Positions 1-10,640 of a stretch of 12,142 nucleotides of DNA are shown in pieces. How positions within the stretch are numbered: the stretch's first letter is position 1; the number at the start of each line of letters is the position of its first letter. Made by a program: the position numbers and the translations under genes. The DNA is from Candidatus Bathycorpusculum fermentans. Its GTDB lineage: Archaea; Thermoproteota; Bathyarchaeia; Bathyarchaeales; Bathycorpusculaceae. The stretch lies in assembly GCA_009787175.1 (NCBI GenBank), contig WRGM01000133.1, forward strand, positions 1-12,142. Reading direction: 5' to 3'. The notes under the pieces were generated by a model, which did not search any database, was not told where the DNA came from, and was given only the letters and a program-made list of their open reading frames with translations.

Positions 1-88
1 AAAAGAGGCAAATAGCACGTTAATTGTAAAAATAACTAAAAAACAAGACTTACAGACGAACCATATTACTTAATTTCGAGAAGTTAGG

Positions 89-256
89 GATCCAATTGAG
101 CTTATGTGGTCTAAGGTGAAGTCAGCTCTTAGGAAGTTTAAGGCTAGAAGTTTTGAGGAGTTGCAGATGGCTCTAAAGACGGCGTTAGGTGCTATTACTC
201 TTAGTGATATCAAAAATTGGTTCAAACACGACGGGTACAAGACAATGTCAATTTAA
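89..256 (+). pseudogene. IS630-family transposase, C-terminal remnant
   Basis: The 55 codons before the TAA at 254-256 read as the end of an IS630-type DDE transposase. The fragment starts at the D-P-I-E-L-M-W motif, whose Glu is normally the third catalytic residue. It continues with a basic stretch (WSKVKSALRKFKARSFEEL) and ends in WFKHDGY, the usual tail pattern of the family. In the same frame there is a stop at 71-73, and the expected P-P-Y-S-P-D sequence just before the motif is absent. The gene has therefore lost everything upstream of about position 86, including the first two catalytic Asp residues, and cannot be active. It points toward the 3' end of nusA (convergent). I saw no terminal inverted repeat for the element. 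Family assignment is from motif recognition. Confidence 0.75.
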
Positions 257-308
257 GTTGCTATATCATATGTACTTCTATAACAATCTCATGTATTATT
301 TGAGAATT

Positions 309-331
309 AAAAAACTAGCAGGCTCTTTTTT
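309..331. terminator. Candidate bidirectional terminator between IS630 remnant and nusA
   Basis: A run of six A (309-314) and a run of six T (326-331) flank a small AGC-AG-GCT core. Read rightward this gives a T6 run after the transposase remnant; read leftward it gives a T6 run about 105 nt past the nusA stop. Archaeal termination relies mainly on U-rich tracts, so this could end transcription from both sides. The assignment is by pattern only. Confidence 0.4.
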
Positions 332-387
332 ATGATTAAACGGTTTATTGCTAATTGATAAGTTACTTTCATTATAGGCGTTGTGTT

Positions 388-427
388 ATCACCTATGCAG
401 TCGTTATTTGGACTGACTTTAGGTGAT
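388..427 (-). promoter_or_regulatory. Hairpin overlapping the nusA stop codon
   Basis: ATCACCTA at 388-395 pairs with TAGGTGAT at 420-427, and the inner CAGTC (398-402) pairs with GACTG (411-415), leaving a short loop and a small asymmetric bulge. The outer right arm covers the nusA stop codon (419-421). In the operon transcript this could form a 3'-end stem that stabilises or processes the mRNA. No T run follows directly, so it is not a classic intrinsic terminator. Confidence 0.4.
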
Positions 428-856
428 GCTTATGTTTTGTATGTCAAAGTATCTTTTTGCTAGAAAGCGTAGTCGTTCCGCGTTTTTGCCGTTTTTGCCT
501 ATGGCAACGCCTTTGTCTTTAGCATTTATTGTAATAACTGCCATTTTTTTACCATCGGTGCGTTCAGTGACACGTATTTCGCGTACTACGGCTGGTTTTA
601 GAATATTTTTTATGAATTGAACGGGGTCTTCGCTGTATTCTATGATTTCATGTTTTTTACCAGTCATACGTTCTAGAGTGTGTATGTTTCTTCCGCCTTT
701 ACCTATGGCTACGCCGACTTGTCCTTGACTGACGATAAAGATTACTCGTTCTTGTTCTTCGTCTATTATGCAGTCTTTTACGCTTGCGCCGCTTATGCTT
801 TCAAACAGTGCGATGTAGCGCATTTCATCGCATGTAATTTTTATGCCGGTTGTCAT
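419..856 (-). CDS. nusA: Transcription factor NusA, archaeal KH-only type
   Basis: The 145-residue protein has two KH RNA-binding domains. The GxxG loops are visible as GKGG at residues 52-55 and GKNG at 120-123, each in the V-A-I-G-K context of NusA KH modules. Archaeal NusA lacks the bacterial N-terminal polymerase-binding domain and S1 domain, and this length matches that short form. By family it binds RNA and is linked to transcription elongation or termination; its exact role in archaea is less settled. It is the last gene of the polymerase operon. Its ATG overlaps the L30e-like stop by 4 nt (853-856), which suggests translational coupling, and a strong GGAGGAG Shine-Dalgarno lies just upstream within the end of that gene. 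The gene normally found next in many archaea, rps12, does not follow. Confidence 0.93.
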   Translation of the reverse strand: MTTGIKITCDEMRYIALFESISGASVKDCIIDEEQERVIFIVSQGQVGVAIGKGGRNIHTLERMTGKKHEIIEYSEDPVQFIKNILKPAVVREIRVTERTDGKKMAVITINAKDKGVAIGKNGKNAERLRFLAKRYFDIQNISIT

Positions 857-1184
857 AGTTCTCCTCCGAGGGGTTCTTGTGTTTCTGGGGTTTCTGCTAG
901 TTTTAGTATGTCTGAGTCGCCAGCTTCTCTTATGCTTAAGGCGGATATTATGAATAGTTTACCTGCGACTTCTGCTAGGTCCATGGATGTTCCTTTGTAT
1001 GTGATTACGGGGACTTTTGATATTTTGCTATAGGCCTCTATTTCTTCTTTTACGTTTTTTGGACAGTTGGAAGATAAGAGTATTAGTTTTGTTTTGCCTG
1101 TTTTAGCGTTTTGTAATGCCGAATTGGCTCCAAAAGAAACTTTGCCAGTTTTGACGGCTAACGCGATTGCTTTATCTATATTTA

Positions 1185-1188
<4 letters not shown>
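853..1188 (-). CDS. rpl30e: Ribosomal protein L30e family protein
   Basis: The 111-residue protein matches the L7Ae/L30e/S12e/Gadd45 fold family, closest by context and motif to archaeal L30e. Residues 14-20 (TGKVSFG) and 34-43 (KLILLSSNCP) correspond to the conserved glycine-lysine turn and the K-L-x-x-x-x-N-C-P strand. L30e is a large-subunit ribosomal protein that binds kink-turn RNA, and in archaea its gene typically sits between rpoA and nusA, as here. The C-terminal 15-20 residues (ETPETQEPLGGEL) are acidic, low in complexity and probably flexible. The start overlaps the rpoA stop by 4 nt (ATGA), and a GGAGG Shine-Dalgarno lies about 12 nt upstream inside rpoA. No key residue appears to be missing. 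Confidence 0.9.
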
Positions 1189-5018
<3,830 letters not shown>

Positions 5019-5019
5019 G

Positions 5020-8000
5020 TTATGCTTTCTCCTTAAGTTTTAATTTTGGTGTAATACAGAGGCTCTGCAGTTCTTGCAATAATAGTTTAAACGCATAAGA
5101 CACTGTAACAGGTGCAATCTTTACTTTCTCATCACATATCTTGCAGACATAACGTCTCTGCTTCATGTCATAGAAAGCTATTTGACCACAGGTCTCACAA
5201 ATGTATAAGGTATACTTGTCAGATTCCTCAAGCAAACGATCTCTTAGCAACATAGCCGCACCATGACCAATAAGGCAGTCTCGTTCCATTTCACCAAATC
5301 TGAGACCACCACCTCTAGCTCTACCTTCAGTTGGCTGTCTAGTTAACATTTGGACTTGACCTCTAGCACGGGCATGTATTTTATCTGCAACCATGTGATG
5401 AAGTTTTTGGTAGTAGACTATGCCGACGAATACGTCTGCAACAAATTTTTCACCTGTTGCGCCGTTATAGAAGACATCGCTTCCTGTGTGGCTAAAGCCT
5501 AGTTTTACAAGGTTATTTCGTATTTCAGTTGGGCCTTCGTTTGCGAAGGGTGTTCCATCACCTGGTTTTCCGCGTGCTGCGGCGGCTTTTCCTGTTAGTG
5601 ATTCTATGAATTGGCCAATGGTCATTCTTGAGGGTATAGCGTGGGGGTTTATGATTAAGTCGGGTGTTATGCCTTCGTCTGTGAATGGTAAGTTTTCAGG
5701 TGGGACTATTAAGCCTATTACTCCTTTTTGTCCGTGGCGGCTTGCGAATTTGTCGCCGAGTTCAGGTATTCTTTGGTCTCGTACGCGGACTTTGACGAGT
5801 TGGCTGCCTTCGCCTGATTCTGTTATAAATATGCCGTCAACTATGCCTGTTTCGCTTGGGCGCATATCTATGCTAGTGTCGCGCATTGAGGGTCCTTTTA
5901 CGTCAAATTCTTTGTATTCTTCTAAGAATCGGGGTGGGCTTATTCTGCCTATTAGGACGTCTCCGCCGACTACTTGTGATTCTAAGCTTATTATGCCGTC
6001 GGGTTCGAGTAGGCGGTAGTATTGTTCACCTCTATAGCCGCGTGTTCCGGCTTCAGGTATGGTGAATTTGTCTTTTAGTCCGCCTAGGTATTGGCGGCAT
6101 TCGGCTTCGTAAATTCTGTAGAATGTTGATCTGAACAGACCGCGTTGTATGGATGCTTGGTTAAATATGATAGCGTCTTCCATGTTATATCCTTCGAAGC
6201 TTAGCACTGCGACTATGCAGTTTTGACCTGTTGGTCGTTGTTTGTAGCCCATGACGTCCATGTTTTCTGTTTGGACTATTGGTACTTGTGGGTAATGTAA
6301 TATGTGACTACGAGTATCTGTTCTGTTGTGGAAGTTTGTTCCGTATACGCCTAGGGCTTGTTTTGCCATTGCGGCTTGGTAAGAGTTGCGTGGTGACTGG
6401 TTATGCTCGGGGTAGGGTATTGTTGAGGCGCAGATGCCAAGTATTGTGTATGTTGCTATTTCGAGATGTGTTGTTTCAGGTGTTATGTCGTCATAGGATA
6501 GGGCTATGAACGCGTTTTCTTCTTCTTCTGCGTCGAGGTATTCTATGTAGCCAGCTTTAACGATGTCTTCCCATGTCCATTCGTCTAGAGCTATTTTTTC
6601 GATATGTTTAGGTTGTAGTTTGGGTGCAGATTTTTCGACAATAATTAATGGTCGTCTTACTCGTCCTTCGTCGGAGTTTACGTGTACTTCCTCTGTTGAG
6701 GTTTGTGATTTGTTAAAGAATGTAATGTTTACCTCTGTTGAGATTTCGCCTGAGCGGCGTTTTTCACGGAAGCTTTTAACCAGGACTTGTGATGAGAGGT
6801 GATAGCCTATAATGTTGCCGTCAACGAAGACTTTGGCACCTGAAACGCGTTGCTCTATAGTTACTTCTGCGGCAGGTATTGTGTCCATTTCGAGGAGTAT
6901 CTGCTTTATCCTATCAGGATTTACGCCAACAGCGATTGTTGCAGATAGTGCCAAGTTTTTGACAAGGCCACAGTTAGAGCCTTCAGGTGTTTCATTTGGA
7001 CAGAGTCTGCCCCAATGTGTGGGGTGTAAGTCTCTGGCTTCAAAGTTTGGTTGGCTTCTGCTTAGAGGTGATTGAAGGCGTCTTAGGTGGCTAAGTGTTG
7101 AGATATAGTTAGTTCTATCAAGTAATTGTGTAACGCCTACTCTGCCTCTGCCCCAGTTGCCTGTTGCTAGGGCGTGTTGGAATCTTTCTGTTATAATACC
7201 TGGTCTTACAGCGGCAGATACTGTGATAACTGAGCCTTTTACGCCTATGCGTTCAAGTTGATATTTAATGTCTCGTGTCAAGTTGCGGAAGGATACACGG
7301 AAGAGGTCTGCAAGTAGGGGTCCGCCGAGTCGTAGACGTTTGTTTTTGAAGTGGTCTTTATCATCTTGTTGGCGTATGCCCATTTTTAGTTGGATAACTC
7401 TGTATGCCATTTCGCCTAGGAATATGGCTTTTTCTCTTCGGTTTGCCTCGCTTCTGCCTAGGTGGGGTAAAAAGTTTTTATCTAGGGCTGTTTCGGCTTT
7501 TTGGAGTCTGTAGTCTTCTACTTGTCCGTGGGCGACGCGGTTGCCTATGAAGAGCATTGCGTCAGCGGGTGTGTCTATGCCGACTGCTTTTTCAAATGAG
7601 GCGGCGAGGTGGGCTTGTATGTCTTTGTCTAGGCTTACGGCTTCGGCTATGTCTTTGTCTTTTTCCATGTTTAGGGCGCGTAGTATTGCGACGAAGGGGA
7701 TTTCTGTGGGTACGCCAGGCATGGTTACGTATATTGCGTCGTCTGTTTTTAGTTTAAGTTCTATTCTTGCGCGGAAGCCGACGGTTGTTGAGAAAATTTT
7801 TGCTTGGTAGACGGGACCTGTTCCTTTATCATCTATGTCGACGATTACGCGGTTAGGCGCGAGGTCTTCCATGGCTACTATGACTCTTTCAGAGCCGTTT
7901 ACGACAAAGTATCCTCCAGGGTCGTCTGGGTCTTCTCCAGCGGCTATTAATTCTTCATGTGATAATTGGCTTAAGTAGCAGAGTTTGCTTTTTAGCATGA

Positions 8001-8385
8001 CGGGTATGTTTCCGATGTAGACGAGTTCTGTGTCTTGTTCTCGTCCGTCTATGACGGGGGTCATTTCTAGGGCTATAGGAGCGCTGTATGCCAAGTTTCT
8101 TAGACGGGCTTCCATAGGGTGTATTTCGTGTTTTGTTCCATCTACTTCGGTTACATATGGTCCGGTTATTCTGCTTTGAGGGTCTATTACCCATATTTGT
8201 CCAAGTTTTACCTTATAGGGGTTATCTGGGACTTCTATTTGGATTTCAGAGACTTCGCCTACAACTTCTTGTAAGCCATGGTCAATAAATTCATTATAAC
8301 TATCAAGGTGTTGCCTTACTAGGCCTTTGTCGTTGAAAAATGCTTTCAACAATAAACGAGTATCTTCTTTCTGTATTTCTATCAT
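5020..8385 (-). CDS. rpoB: DNA-directed RNA polymerase subunit B, unsplit
   Basis: The 1121-residue protein is the second-largest RNA polymerase subunit and forms the active-site cleft with subunit A. Visible landmarks are the N-terminal lobe/protrusion starting I-E-I-Q-K-E-D-T, the fork and hybrid-binding region with Y733-N-M-E-D-A738, the S882-R-H-G-Q-K-G888 motif, the G-L-R-F-G-E-M-E-R-D-C anchor region, and a C-terminal zinc ribbon C1063-x2-C1066...C1081-x2-C1084 in the clamp. It is not divided into B'' and B' as in many methanogens. The ATG at 8383-8385 is supported by a GGAG about 10 nt upstream and by the family's usual N-terminus. It is the first gene of the operon, with a TATA box about 120 nt upstream. 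No rpoH reading frame is found between promoter and start. Confidence 0.97.
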   Translation of the reverse strand: MIEIQKEDTRLLLKAFFNDKGLVRQHLDSYNEFIDHGLQEVVGEVSEIQIEVPDNPYKVKLGQIWVIDPQSRITGPYVTEVDGTKHEIHPMEARLRNLAYSAPIALEMTPVIDGREQDTELVYIGNIPVMLKSKLCYLSQLSHEELIAAGEDPDDPGGYFVVNGSERVIVAMEDLAPNRVIVDIDDKGTGPVYQAKIFSTTVGFRARIELKLKTDDAIYVTMPGVPTEIPFVAILRALNMEKDKDIAEAVSLDKDIQAHLAASFEKAVGIDTPADAMLFIGNRVAHGQVEDYRLQKAETALDKNFLPHLGRSEANRREKAIFLGEMAYRVIQLKMGIRQQDDKDHFKNKRLRLGGPLLADLFRVSFRNLTRDIKYQLERIGVKGSVITVSAAVRPGIITERFQHALATGNWGRGRVGVTQLLDRTNYISTLSHLRRLQSPLSRSQPNFEARDLHPTHWGRLCPNETPEGSNCGLVKNLALSATIAVGVNPDRIKQILLEMDTIPAAEVTIEQRVSGAKVFVDGNIIGYHLSSQVLVKSFREKRRSGEISTEVNITFFNKSQTSTEEVHVNSDEGRVRRPLIIVEKSAPKLQPKHIEKIALDEWTWEDIVKAGYIEYLDAEEEENAFIALSYDDITPETTHLEIATYTILGICASTIPYPEHNQSPRNSYQAAMAKQALGVYGTNFHNRTDTRSHILHYPQVPIVQTENMDVMGYKQRPTGQNCIVAVLSFEGYNMEDAIIFNQASIQRGLFRSTFYRIYEAECRQYLGGLKDKFTIPEAGTRGYRGEQYYRLLEPDGIISLESQVVGGDVLIGRISPPRFLEEYKEFDVKGPSMRDTSIDMRPSETGIVDGIFITESGEGSQLVKVRVRDQRIPELGDKFASRHGQKGVIGLIVPPENLPFTDEGITPDLIINPHAIPSRMTIGQFIESLTGKAAAARGKPGDGTPFANEGPTEIRNNLVKLGFSHTGSDVFYNGATGEKFVADVFVGIVYYQKLHHMVADKIHARARGQVQMLTRQPTEGRARGGGLRFGEMERDCLIGHGAAMLLRDRLLEESDKYTLYICETCGQIAFYDMKQRRYVCKICDEKVKIAPVTVSYAFKLLLQELQSLCITPKLKLKEKA

Positions 8386-8390
8386 ATTAA

Positions 8391-8400
8391 ATAATCTCCA
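8391..8400 (-). promoter_or_regulatory. rpoB ribosome binding site
   Basis: On the minus strand TGGAG lies about 10 nt before the rpoB ATG (8383-8385). It supports this start over any later internal Met. Confidence 0.5.
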
Positions 8401-8443
8401 ACTATGTTAAATGGGTAAGTGTGAATTCTTGTTAAACCAGTCC

Positions 8444-8457
8444 TTTTCACGTGAAAA
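8444..8457. promoter_or_regulatory. Perfect 14-bp palindrome in the rpoB leader
   Basis: TTTTCACGTGAAAA is a perfect palindrome centred on CACGTG. It lies between the likely transcription start (about 8480) and the rpoB ATG, roughly 25-35 nt into the leader. Its position fits a repressor site that blocks elongation, or a small self-pairing element in the mRNA. The binding protein is unknown. Confidence 0.45.
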
Positions 8458-8502
8458 AATTTCTCCTAGCCTCTGAAAGCAGAAATACACCTATACAACT
8501 CG

Positions 8503-8510
8503 CTTATAAA
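8503..8510 (-). promoter_or_regulatory. TATA box of the rpoB operon
   Basis: The minus strand reads TTTATAAG, close to the archaeal TATA consensus. Transcription would start about 25 nt downstream, near 8480, giving a leader of roughly 95 nt before rpoB. No better TATA-like match lies closer to the gene. Confidence 0.6.
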
Positions 8511-8723
8511 CATTGTCATAGCGGTTATGTCTAAACAGTGTAGCTACTAAACCCTTACAACAACGCAACATAAAAACAACATACATAGAATGCGTGAAAC
8601 ACACAAAAACACGGGCGCAACAAAAAGAAACAAACAAACACAACAAACAACCAGCATACACAAAAAAAAGACACAAACAAAAATCTTTTTCCACAAAAAC
8701 CCAACACTTACCAATACGCCCCT
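8511..8723. other. Gene-free stretch with extreme strand composition
   Basis: No coding region is supported here. The plus strand is almost lacking G and T in parts: by my count 13 of 60 bases at 8581-8640 and 9 of 60 at 8641-8700 are G or T, against roughly 53-62 percent in ordinary parts of rpoA. A minus-strand open frame at 8491-8694 exists only because the strand is T/G-rich; its protein is Cys/Phe/Val-rich with no motif and its end runs through the rpoB TATA box. Confidence 0.5.
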
Positions 8724-8729
8724 AAAAAA
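8724..8729 (-). terminator. T-run terminator after the winged-helix pseudogene
   Basis: The minus strand has six T at this site, preceded by other pyrimidine-rich stretches (CTCTATTTTCCTCTCTA), about 25 nt past the reconstructed stop of the regulator pseudogene. This fits archaeal U-tract termination. Confidence 0.4.
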
Positions 8730-8753
8730 TAGAGAGGAAAATAGAGCGAAAAG

Positions 8754-9214
8754 TTAGCTTCTATCCACGCGCTTAGGTGTTAACTTACGATAAAGAGCCA
8801 AACCTTCAACAAAAAAAGACCCATCGCCACCAAAATTATACATACAAAAAATACAAACCAAAACAAGAACCACATCTCAATAACCACCCTCAATAAACAA
8901 GTTAAACAGTATAAAACTTACAGCTACATAGATGTACCCATAAAAAAGAAGACATAAAACATCAACCGAGGTAAAAGACTACCACCAACCCAGATATACC
9001 CATCAATTGACGCCTTCGCCTTTAAACTATATTGCCCATAACCATTTTTCTCTATCAACCCAAGAGACTCAAGCTTTTGCAAATGATGATGCGCCACACC
9101 AGAAATACTAAGCTCTACACCACGCGTCACCTCCCTTAATCCCACCGGCCCACCTGCGCGAACAATAAAAGCATAAATAAATAACGTATTACCTTCCAAA
9201 TCATCGACAGCCAC
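8754..9214 (-). pseudogene. Winged-helix regulator with C-terminal membrane segments, broken
   Basis: From the GTG at 9214 an intact N-terminal part of 96 codons encodes an ArsR/MarR-like winged helix: G-P-V-G-L-R-E-V (helix 2), S-I-S-G-V-A-H-H-H-L-Q-K-L-E-S-L-G-L-I (recognition helix) and the wing N-G-Y-G-Q-Y-S-L. A hydrophobic helix follows (LLPRLMFYVFFFMG). The frame then ends at a TAG (8924-8926). Adding one T to the T6 run at 8942-8947 gives a continuing frame (GYIYVAVSFILFNLF..., then DVVLVLVCIFCMYN, then FFVEGLALYRKLTPKRVDRS) to a TAA at 8754-8756. A TGA at 8877-8879 interrupts it. The repaired product would be about 153 aa, a DNA-binding domain with two or more membrane helices, a layout I associate with archaeal membrane-tethered HTH proteins. 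A GAGGTG Shine-Dalgarno lies at about 9226-9231. The short 96-aa form might still be made. Confidence 0.6.
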
Positions 9215-9552
9215 GCTTTTTTAACACCTCATCAGAAATATAATTCAGAGGAACCAAACCTGTATTGTTCGAACAGATCAGAGTCATCAAAGACGAAACC
9301 GTCACCGCTATTTATCAGCTCTAAATGATATATTACCTGATTATCCATCAAACTTACCACTGTGTCACCACCATCAAAGTAGGTATAACCCCGACTGATT
9401 ACATCAAGATAGACCAACTGTTTGTCTTTCATTATGTCCAAAATGTAACCAAACCTTCGTTTAAGTCATCACCATCACTACTGTAGCAACGTTTCTCATT
9501 AATCTCACCACTTAGAATTTAGTTTATCGGATCATGTACATAACCACCATTA

Positions 9553-9560
9553 CGAAATTC
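9553..9560. repeat. Left target-site duplication of the IS1 element
   Basis: CGAAATTC directly abuts the left end of the element and is repeated exactly at 10633-10640. Eight base pairs fits the 8-9 bp duplications of the IS1 family. Confidence 0.9.
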
Positions 9561-9583
9561 GGCAGTGTCCTGATATACATTTG

Positions 9584-9592
9584 TTAATATAA
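9584..9592 (+). promoter_or_regulatory. TATA-like box of the IS1 transposase
   Basis: TTAATATAA lies inside the left end of the element, centred about 28 nt before the ATG at 9616. This spacing would give a nearly leaderless transcript, and no clear Shine-Dalgarno precedes the start, consistent with that. Confidence 0.4.
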
Positions 9593-9615
9593 TTGTTTTG
9601 CGTTAGAATACAGGT

Positions 9616-10623
9616 ATGACGCGCCCAAGACAAACCGACAACAATACAACCTGCCAAAATCTCCACTGCAGATATCACCTAAAAGAAAAAGACAAAAACA
9701 TCATCAAACATGGAAAAAACCGTGCAGGTCACCAAATCTACAAATGCCTTCACTGCAATACCTACTTTACCCAAACCAAAAACACACCCCTATATCAAAA
9801 ACACCTAACCGAGCCGCAAATAACAAACATATGCAAACACCTAGTTGAGAAAAATGGGATTCGAAGCATAGAACGCCTAACTGGCCATCACAGAGATACC
9901 ATAGGCAACCTCTTAGAGGATATGGCTGAACACGCCTCGGAGGTAAACAACTATTTTATGAAGGATCTGGGTCTTTCGCAGTATGAGTGTGATGAGATTT
10001 GGACATTTATTAAAAAAAAAGAAAAGACGCTTAAGCGAGCTGGCACGTTTGAACCTGAAAGCGGCGACTGCTACCTCTACACTGCTGTAAAACGCAACTC
10101 ATACTTGTTTGCAGCATTTTCCGCGGGTAAATGGACACAGCAGACTTGTCTTGATATGGTGCGTAAACTGGCTAAAGCTCTTAAGAGGCCCTCGTTACAG
10201 TGTCCGTTGGAAGTGTTTACTGATGGTAACGATGATTATTGTTATATTTTGCCTTTATGTTTTCAGCTTGGGTTTGTTGATTATGGACAGTTGATTAAGA
10301 TTAAGCGGAATGGTCGTTGGGTGGTGGGTAAGAAGAGGCTTGTTATTTATGGTGAACCTTCTTTGGGTGATATTGAGACAACGGATGTGGAGAATTTTAA
10401 TAGTGTTTTGCGTGAACGGTTAGGTCGGTTGGTTAGGGAGAGTAAGTGTTTGTCCAAGGTGAAGAGACGGCTTGTTTGTGCGGTAGAGTTGTTTAAATTC
10501 TATTGGAATTTTATCAACGAGTTTAAGCGTAATGTTTCTCCTGCTAAGCTTGAGGGTTTAACTGACCATTTGTGGTCTTGGCACGAATTCTTTTACTATC
10601 AATCGTTATCAAATCTTAGCTAG
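9616..10623 (+). CDS. IS1-family transposase
   Basis: The 335-residue DDE transposase cuts and joins the ends of its own element. An N-terminal zinc-ribbon site (C13-x4-C18 ... C44-x2-C47) resembles InsA. A helix-turn-helix follows at about 75-105 (IRSIERLTGHHRDTIGNLL), which would bind the terminal repeats. The catalytic triad appears complete: D126 in DEIW, D203 in TDGN, and E259 in the signature V-E-N-F-N-S-V-L-R-E-R-L-G-R-L-V-R, which matches the IS1 pattern around the catalytic Glu. The frame has no break, unlike bacterial IS1 where frameshifting makes the fusion. Base use changes sharply along the gene: the first third is A/C-rich (18-23 percent G+T in lines counted) and the last third G/T-rich (68-72 percent), without loss of frame or motifs. 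Confidence 0.92.
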   Translation: MTRPRQTDNNTTCQNLHCRYHLKEKDKNIIKHGKNRAGHQIYKCLHCNTYFTQTKNTPLYQKHLTEPQITNICKHLVEKNGIRSIERLTGHHRDTIGNLLEDMAEHASEVNNYFMKDLGLSQYECDEIWTFIKKKEKTLKRAGTFEPESGDCYLYTAVKRNSYLFAAFSAGKWTQQTCLDMVRKLAKALKRPSLQCPLEVFTDGNDDYCYILPLCFQLGFVDYGQLIKIKRNGRWVVGKKRLVIYGEPSLGDIETTDVENFNSVLRERLGRLVRESKCLSKVKRRLVCAVELFKFYWNFINEFKRNVSPAKLEGLTDHLWSWHEFFYYQSLSNLS

Positions 10624-10632
10624 GACACTGCC

Positions 10633-10640
10633 CGAAATTC
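10633..10640. repeat. Right target-site duplication of the IS1 element
   Basis: This is the second exact copy of CGAAATTC, directly after the right inverted repeat. Removing the element plus one copy restores the reading frame of the interrupted gene. Confidence 0.9.

Larger units (their letters stand above)
9561..10632 (+). mobile_element. Complete IS1-family insertion sequence, 1072 bp
   Basis: The left end GGCAGTGTCCT (9561-9571) is exactly complementary to the right end AGGACACTGCC (10622-10632). After these 11 perfect bases, about half of the next 12 positions also match, ending in a shared ATTTG. Exact 8-bp direct repeats (CGAAATTC) flank both ends. One transposase gene fills the element, and its stop codon overlaps the right repeat. 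The single, uninterrupted frame resembles archaeal single-ORF IS1 elements rather than the frameshifted insA-insB of bacterial IS1. With intact ends, an intact transposase and an undegraded target duplication, the insertion looks recent and potentially mobile. It splits the exported-protein gene in the opposite orientation. Confidence 0.92.

Noticed and set aside
8491..8694. Minus-strand 67-codon open frame between the rpoB promoter and the regulator pseudogene
   Set aside because: It has a GTG start without a ribosome binding site, a Cys/Phe/Val-rich low-complexity product from a T/G-rich strand, and its 3' end runs through the rpoB TATA box. Its last residues (NVYKRVV) faintly recall RpoH ends, but no other RpoH motif is present.
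9232..9441. Stand-alone small gene of 69 codons with a TTG start
   Set aside because: It has no good ribosome binding site and its frame continues the exported-protein coding sequence after a one-base T-run change, so it is better read as the 3' end of that pseudogene.
10109..10294. Second open frame inside the transposase gene, as in insA/insB overlap
   Set aside because: The main transposase frame is complete from zinc ribbon to DDE motif, so no frameshifted second product is needed.
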